Origin: Nesterenkonia alba DSM 19423 | GTDB lineage: Bacteria > Actinomycetota > Actinomycetes > Actinomycetales > Micrococcaceae | Length of the DNA: 64,000 nucleotides | Direction of reading: 5' to 3' | Assembly: GCF_000421745.1 (NCBI RefSeq) | Contig: NZ_ATXP01000012.1 | Location: 22,183-86,182, forward strand | Part shown: positions 59,394 to 64,000 of the stretch, piece after piece | Numbering within the stretch: position 1 is the stretch's first letter | How the letters are laid out: each line of letters opens with the position of its first letter | Position numbers and translations under genes: made by a program | Notes under the pieces: generated by a model | What the model was told of the DNA's origin: nothing | The model's database searches: none | What the model saw: the letters and a program-made list of their open reading frames with translations, nothing else

Positions 59394-61844
59394 ATGATTA
59401 TCCCAACGGCCTCGCGCCGGGATATCGAATCATTGCTGGTCCCGCACCTGCGCGCGGAGGGGGATCCGGCGGCAATCGTCGTCACCTCTGAGCCGGGCTT
59501 CGGTGTGACCACTCTGCTGCGTGAGCGTATTCCAGTCCACGCCCCTGAGGCCGAGCTGATTTCCGGGCAGTGGCACCCCTCAGCGGCAGTGCAGATCTGC
59601 GTGGAACCAGCCGATGTGCCCAGCACCCCCGCCCCAGAGCATGTGCTCCGCCTGGTGATCGGCTGTCAGTTGGTCAACGAACTCCCCGCCTGGGTTCTGG
59701 ATACCGGGCGCATGGGTGTGGAGCTGTTCGTCGTCGGACAGTTGCGGTTCACCGAGTTGGCCGAATACTGCTCCGCTCGGCTGGGGGGTCCCATTGACTT
59801 GGGCAGCGCCCACGAGCTGGGGCGGATGTCCGGGTTTGTGCCGGCCATGCTCGCCTGGCTGCTGGGTGAAGTGCGGCAGCAAGGACTCCTGGTGCAGGTC
59901 GACGGTGTCTGGCATCTCACCGGTGATGTTCAACCGGTGTTCGACGCCTACATGCGCAGTTACCTCACCTCGGTGCCGAAGGCCCGCCGGATGGCGGCTC
60001 ACCGGTTTGCGCTGGAGGATCCGGCCCCCGCTGAAGGGTTGGATGATGAGGAAGACATCACCGCTGTGGGGCTTATCAGCATGGGGGTGATGCGTAAGCG
60101 CGACGACGGCAGACTCCAGTGGCTGGTGCCCGGGGTTGCCGAATCTGTGCGTCGGCTCGCCCCGGAGACCATGGTCCAGGAGACCATGACGGCGTCCTTG
60201 GAGTCCGGTGAGCCGACCCCGCAGGCGGTCCGCTGGGCGTTGCACCAGGGGTTGCCGGTCGACGACGATCACTTCCTGAAGCTGATCGACCGGCTGCTGC
60301 GTAGCCGCGACTACCGATCAGCTCTGCATCTGGTGCGTTTGTCCCTGACCCGGAAGCACCCGGCGGAGGTGGTCTACCAGGACAACCTCTTAGCCCACTA
60401 CGCCTTGCGTGGGATGAATGACCCGGATGAGGCGATGGTTCACCTGCGGGAGGCTGAGGCCGCACTTGAGCACCTTTCGGATCCCACCCGTGCGCAGTAC
60501 GCTGCGCAGATCGCGGCGCTGCGGGCTGAGGTGACCGGTTATCAGAAGGGGGACGTGTGGGCGGGGGCTCGCCTGTTGAAGCAGACCGAAGAGAACGCCC
60601 CGGATTCCCGCACGGCGGGGGAGTGCGCGGCACGCCGGATCATGTTGTTGACCTATACCGGCCACCCTCGTGAGGCGATGCGGGCCTTAGACGAGGCTCA
60701 GGACACGGTGGCTGCCGCCGGGGAGACGCTGCGGGTGCGGGCCCGGATTGCCGAGTCGATCCAGATGGTGGCTTGTGGCCGGTCTTATGATGCTTTTTCT
60801 CACTTGGTGAAGCTGCGCCAGCAGGCCGAGCAGTTGGAGCACAGTGATCGTTACCTGGGGGAGGAGCTGCTGGCTGCATTTTCTGCGGTGTCACTGTCCA
60901 CCGATGGTCCCGCCCAGTTCCCCGGGCTGCTGACTCACTTGGGGGAAACGGGCTCGGCTCCGTCAACTCCGGAGACCGTGGGGTTCCACTACGGTTTAGC
61001 GTCCTGGCACTGGCTGACCGGTGACCTGGATGCCGCTTACACCTATGGTGAGTTAGATGCCGCGGCGGCGGAGTATAGCGACCCGGCGGGGTACCAGTAT
61101 TTGCTGGTTTCGCTGCTGGCGGCGACCTCGGCTCTGCGCGGGCAGAACACGCAGGCTCAGCAGCGGTTGGAGCAGCTTAACCGGCTTGATGTGCGTGCCT
61201 CTGGGGCGGCACTGGGTGGTGCCTTGGCGCATCAGGCTGTGGCGCGCCTGGCTGTGGACGTTAAGGGCACACATAAGTGGGTGGCCACAACGGCTCGGGA
61301 CTTCTGTGAGGCGGGGCTGTACGGCTGGGCTTCGGATGTACTTTATGCGGCTGTGCGCTTCGGGGATCGGTGGGCCGCGGAGACGCTGAGGGAGATTGCA
61401 CCGCATCTGCAGGGGCGGGTGCATGCTCTGCGGGTGCAGCACGCTGAGGCGGTGGTGTCTCAGGATGTGTTGGTGTTCTGCCGTGTGGCGGAGGAGTTGC
61501 GTGAGGCGGGGCTGGTGTTGTTTGCTGCGGAGGCTGCGGCGGCCGGTGCTGCCTTGGAGGCGAAGGATCCCGCCTCCAAGCGGCGGTGCTTCACGGTGTT
61601 GCATGAGGTGTTGGAGACTTCCCCCTTGAGTAGTCATCCGCGCGTGTGCGCGGTGGTGGATCAGACCACCCCGCGGCTGACTAAGCGGGAGGCTGAAGTG
61701 CAGGCGCTCATCGCTCAGGGGTTGAGTAATGATGAAATCGCCTCTCGGTTGTTCCTTTCGCGCCGGACGGTGGAGAACCACATCGCTCGCCTGTATCGCA
61801 AGACAGGACGACGACGCCGCACCCCCGCCCGCCGCGCCCAATAA
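59394..61844 (+). CDS. LuxR-family regulator with degenerate ATPase domain
   Basis: An 816-aa LAL-type regulator. The N-terminal domain has SEPGFGVTT (32-40) where Walker A should be, with Val in place of the essential Lys, so ATP hydrolysis is unlikely. A long TPR-like helical region (about 260-730) leads to a LuxR HTH ([44 protein letters not shown]) at about 762-805. No ribosome binding site is seen. The layout mirrors the regulator at 35306, and the two bracket the surface-protein region, so both probably act on it. Confidence 0.82.
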   Translation: MIIPTASRRDIESLLVPHLRAEGDPAAIVVTSEPGFGVTTLLRERIPVHAPEAELISGQWHPSAAVQICVEPADVPSTPAPEHVLRLVIGCQLVNELPAWVLDTGRMGVELFVVGQLRFTELAEYCSARLGGPIDLGSAHELGRMSGFVPAMLAWLLGEVRQQGLLVQVDGVWHLTGDVQPVFDAYMRSYLTSVPKARRMAAHRFALEDPAPAEGLDDEEDITAVGLISMGVMRKRDDGRLQWLVPGVAESVRRLAPETMVQETMTASLESGEPTPQAVRWALHQGLPVDDDHFLKLIDRLLRSRDYRSALHLVRLSLTRKHPAEVVYQDNLLAHYALRGMNDPDEAMVHLREAEAALEHLSDPTRAQYAAQIAALRAEVTGYQKGDVWAGARLLKQTEENAPDSRTAGECAARRIMLLTYTGHPREAMRALDEAQDTVAAAGETLRVRARIAESIQMVACGRSYDAFSHLVKLRQQAEQLEHSDRYLGEELLAAFSAVSLSTDGPAQFPGLLTHLGETGSAPSTPETVGFHYGLASWHWLTGDLDAAYTYGELDAAAAEYSDPAGYQYLLVSLLAATSALRGQNTQAQQRLEQLNRLDVRASGAALGGALAHQAVARLAVDVKGTHKWVATTARDFCEAGLYGWASDVLYAAVRFGDRWAAETLREIAPHLQGRVHALRVQHAEAVVSQDVLVFCRVAEELREAGLVLFAAEAAAAGAALEAKDPASKRRCFTVLHEVLETSPLSSHPRVCAVVDQTTPRLTKREAEVQALIAQGLSNDEIASRLFLSRRTVENHIARLYRKTGRRRRTPARRAQ

Positions 61845-61997
61845 GAGGGCCTCCACGATGCAGACGAATCAGACGAGGTTGATTCAGCGTGGCGTGCTGA
61901 GGCCGCCCGGAGACTGGCCGATATACGCACGGGCGCAGTCAAAGTGGTCGATGCTGACGAGCATTACGCTCGTTTGCGTTCCTCCCTTGCTGCATGA
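61845..61997 (+). pseudogene. Remnant of an addiction-module antitoxin
   Basis: Directly after the LuxR stop and in the same frame, an open stretch of 50 codons ends with TGA at 61995-61997. It reads DEVDSAWRAEAARRLADI, RTGAVKVVDADEHYARL, matching the C-terminal half of small addiction-module (Stb/RelB-like) antitoxins. There is no start codon or N-terminal half, so it is a decayed fragment. No toxin gene follows. Confidence 0.55.
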
Positions 61998-62054
61998 CCG
62001 TGGCTCAGCGGTCACGTGCCATTGCGCAGGACCGAGCGCAAGAGGCGCGAGACC

Positions 62055-62915
62055 TTATAGCGAGAAGTCTGGTTGCGATAGTGCGGTTCCGGCCAGGGCG
62101 AGCAGTACCCAGATGCCGTTGAACGTCATGTGCACCAGCACCGCACCCCAGATGCGGCCGGTGAAGAGCACTAATGCTCCACAGGTCACCCCTACCAGGA
62201 ATAGGTAGGTCGGCTCGTCCCACCGGGTGATGCCGTTGACGGCGTGCAGCGCCACGAAAGTACCGGCGGAGGCGGTGATGGCGAGGATGCCGGCTTCTAG
62301 GCCCCTGCGTGCGGTGCGGTAGACGGTCACCAGCACCACGCCGCGGAAGAGGAATTCCTCCACCACAGGTGCCAACAGCACCGGCATCAGCAGTCCGGTC
62401 AGCAACCAGGTCGCCCCGAAGAGGGCCCCATCAAGGGTGGGGTAGGAGGGCAGGCCCCCTGGACTACCGGCGGCGACTTCCAACCAGCCTTGGATCATGC
62501 GCAGCAGCAGCCCCAGTCCCAGCCCCCAGATGAGGTCGGTCCATCGGAAGCGGAGGAGCCCCCGGGGTCGTGAACGCCTCAGTGCAATAACCACAGGAAT
62601 AGCCATGCCGAGGTAGAGCACCAGGGACGCGAGGATCGGCCCTTCAGGGGCACTGACGTGATTGCGCAGAATCACCGAAGCGACGACGGCGGCCCCCACC
62701 GTAAACGCCGCGTAGGCCAGTACGGTGCTGTTCCAGGCTCGGGCGGTCCCGCTGCCCTCAAGCCAGGTGCGGGTTCCCCGAGCCGGGCGTTTCTCCGCGG
62801 TGGTGGGCTCCTCTTCTAAGACCGGAGTGACGCGTTTGACCCGTTCCGAGGAGAAAAAGTCCACATTGGGGGCGTTGTTATCCGCCTCAACGTCACCGCT
62901 ATTCTGGGACTCCAC
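62055..62915 (-). CDS. CPBP family intramembrane metalloprotease
   Basis: A 286-aa membrane protein with about eight helices. CAAX/CPBP motifs are VEEFLFRG, then FVALHAVNG, and HMTFNGIW near the end, giving the Glu-Glu, His and His-Asn active site. A charged N-terminal tail of 70 aa is longer than usual. GTG at 62915 follows TAGATT by 7 nt (leaderless-type). Such proteases process membrane substrates or act in immunity to bacteriocins; no substrate is evident. Divergent from the phosphatase gene. Confidence 0.87.
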   Translation of the reverse strand: MESQNSGDVEADNNAPNVDFFSSERVKRVTPVLEEEPTTAEKRPARGTRTWLEGSGTARAWNSTVLAYAAFTVGAAVVASVILRNHVSAPEGPILASLVLYLGMAIPVVIALRRSRPRGLLRFRWTDLIWGLGLGLLLRMIQGWLEVAAGSPGGLPSYPTLDGALFGATWLLTGLLMPVLLAPVVEEFLFRGVVLVTVYRTARRGLEAGILAITASAGTFVALHAVNGITRWDEPTYLFLVGVTCGALVLFTGRIWGAVLVHMTFNGIWVLLALAGTALSQPDFSL

Positions 62916-62946
62916 GGAAGCAAATCTACCCGAGAGAGCAGCTGTC

Positions 62947-63552
62947 ATGATTGAGATCCTCACTGTCTGCACGGGCAATGTGTGCCGCTCCGCGCTGGCA
63001 GAGATGGTTCTGGGCAGCCGGCTGGCGGATCTCGGGGTACGTGTCCACAGTGCGGGCTCGGGTGCGTTGGTGGGTGACCCGCTCACCCCGCAGACAGCAG
63101 AGCTGGCACTGGCGGCTGGTGCTCGGCCGGGTGAGGTGGAAGCCCACCGGGCGCGGCTTCTCACCGAGGGGGTTGCGGCTGAAGCGGATCTGGTGCTGGC
63201 GATGACTCGGGAGCATCGGCGTGCGGTCGTGGAGCTGAATCCGGCTCTATTGCGCCGGACGTTCACCGTGCGGGAATTCGCTCGTCTGGCGGCAGGCATG
63301 AGTGACCATGAGATTGCCCAGGCGGCCCAGGGGTCCGATCCGCAGAAGCGTGTGCGTGCGGCGCTGCGGGTGTTGGCGACTCGCCACGGGATCGTGGGGC
63401 CGGCGGAGGACCCGGCTGCTGACGACGTCGTCGACCCTTATCGACAGAAGGATGCGGTGTATCAGCAGCAGGCTCGGCAGCTGTTGCCGGCCTTGGATGA
63501 GGTGGAGCGTTTTGTGCGTGCTGCGGTTCAGCCGCAACACGCTGTCGGTTGA
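62947..63552 (+). CDS. Low-molecular-weight protein tyrosine phosphatase family protein
   Basis: A 201-aa protein with the P-loop VCTGNVCRS (Cys8 nucleophile, Arg14) and a late acidic DPY motif (VVDPYRQKD) supplying the general acid. About 40 aa longer than the classic enzyme, with an insertion between the P-loop domain and DPY, as in actinobacterial relatives acting in polysaccharide synthesis or stress. ATG at 62947 has GAGAG upstream. Confidence 0.85.
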   Translation: MIEILTVCTGNVCRSALAEMVLGSRLADLGVRVHSAGSGALVGDPLTPQTAELALAAGARPGEVEAHRARLLTEGVAAEADLVLAMTREHRRAVVELNPALLRRTFTVREFARLAAGMSDHEIAQAAQGSDPQKRVRAALRVLATRHGIVGPAEDPAADDVVDPYRQKDAVYQQQARQLLPALDEVERFVRAAVQPQHAVG

Positions 63553-63571
63553 GCTGAGACTGCTGTGAGGT

Positions 63572-63587
63572 AAGACGACGCCGTCTT
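63572..63587 (+). terminator. Short hairpin after the phosphatase gene
   Basis: AAGACG, loop ACGC, CGTCTT: perfect 6-bp stem 20 nt after the stop. No long T-run; weak terminator at best. Confidence 0.35.
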
Positions 63588-63713
63588 CGGTGGTGAGGCG
63601 GTGCTTTCGTGGGAAGATGGGCAGAATAGTTGTGGATTGAATCTGTCGTAGGTGGTGTCGCGCGTCAGACTTAGTGGCAGGGCCGTTATGTAGGTCCTGA
63701 AGGAGAGTCAGTC

Positions 63714-64000
63714 ATGGGTAGACCACCCTCGATTCCGGCGGAGAAGAAGACCCGGATAGTGCTGAGCGTGCTGGCCGGCGAGATGTCCATCGCCGAAGTG
63801 GCACGCAAGGAGAAAGTCAGTGAGCAGTCCATCGGACGGTGGAAGGCCGAGTTCCTGGAAGCCGGCAAGACCGCCCTGGTGGCCGGCAGGTCCGGACCAT
63901 CCTCCCGAGAGGAACAGCTGGAGGCCGAGGTCGCCGAGCTGACCCAGGCCTTGGGCGAGGCACACCTGGAAGCCAGGGTGTGGAAGAAGTCCGCGGAGGG
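63714..64000 (+). CDS. IS3-type transposase OrfA-like protein (runs off window)
   Basis: 95 codons are visible and the frame is open to the window end. The N-terminus MGRPPSIPAEKKTRIVLSVL and HTH SIAEVARKEKVSEQSIGRWK are followed by a leucine-zipper-like helix, as in OrfA of IS3-type or related elements. ATG has AAGGAG upstream. The element's left inverted repeat is not identified in 63588-63713. Confidence 0.75.
   Translation, partial: MGRPPSIPAEKKTRIVLSVLAGEMSIAEVARKEKVSEQSIGRWKAEFLEAGKTALVAGRSGPSSREEQLEAEVAELTQALGEAHLEARVWKKSAE

Noticed and set aside
61729..62208. 159-codon plus-strand frame across the LuxR end and the CPBP 3' end
   Set aside because: Overlaps two supported genes in other frames; the in-frame antitoxin remnant explains the gap better.
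63421..63436. Frequent GACGACG/CGTCGTC strings as a functional motif
   Set aside because: They occur mainly within coding regions as Asp-Asp or Val-Val codon runs and track the general codon usage.

Overview
The window is a high-GC actinobacterial chromosome segment. GTG starts, probable leaderless mRNAs, SipW-type surface proteins, sortase-assembled pili and PhnCDE import all fit an actinomycete. A Micrococcales relative is my best guess, but no rRNA is present to place it. It holds about 55 protein genes, four tRNAs, one insertion-sequence edge and three kinds of toxin-antitoxin or nuclease cassette.

Left part (1-31600), mostly housekeeping. An EcsC-family fragment is followed by a glycerophosphodiesterase with a PHO-box-like promoter, a double-domain universal stress protein, a repeat-rich NlpC/P60 hydrolase and a small metallopeptidase. 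Then come tRNA-Glu/Asp/Phe, a DUF4282 membrane protein, xthA, nadE, pyrE, a MalY/PatB aminotransferase and a TrmH-like methyltransferase. A YhcG/DUF1016 nuclease sits against tRNA-Ala. Next are amphi-Trp, DoxX, DUF4349, AzlCD, a second stress protein, class II aldolase, a P2-type cation ATPase with a HAD hydrolase, and a phnD-C-E-E uptake operon. A DUF3151 gene with a decayed tandem-repeat tail, an unknown 498-aa gene with a 48-aa partner, and purA close this part.

Middle (31600-39835), accessory. It holds an EndoU-type nuclease with a probable immunity gene, a methyltransferase, a TrpF-like barrel overlapping a membrane-anchored alpha/alpha-toroid protein, and a large ATPase-LuxR regulator. 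An AbiEi/AbiEii system follows, flanked by a 26-bp direct repeat.

Right part (39865-61997), cell surface. Two SipW-type signal peptidases and seven SipW-dependent secreted proteins lie in two divergent arms. One peptidase carries an extra extracellular domain ending in a sortase-like LARTG anchor. An ABC exporter with its TetR regulator separates this from a pilus operon (VWA tip protein, two major-type pilins, class C sortase). A BrnT-like TA pair and a second large LuxR regulator with a degenerate P-loop follow. A CPBP protease, a low-molecular-weight phosphatase and a partial transposase end the window.

Two regulatory themes cut across these regions. A perfect palindrome TTCTAC-N5-GTAGAA occurs in four promoter regions: doxX, the stress protein/aldolase intergenic region, the cation ATPase and the pilus operon. 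A -10-like TANNNT element lies 6-7 nt before the start codon of at least ten genes, which suggests leaderless transcripts. The most novel-looking parts are the SipW/LARTG surface locus, the shared palindrome regulon, the TrpF-like/toroid pair and the direct-repeat-bounded abiE cassette.
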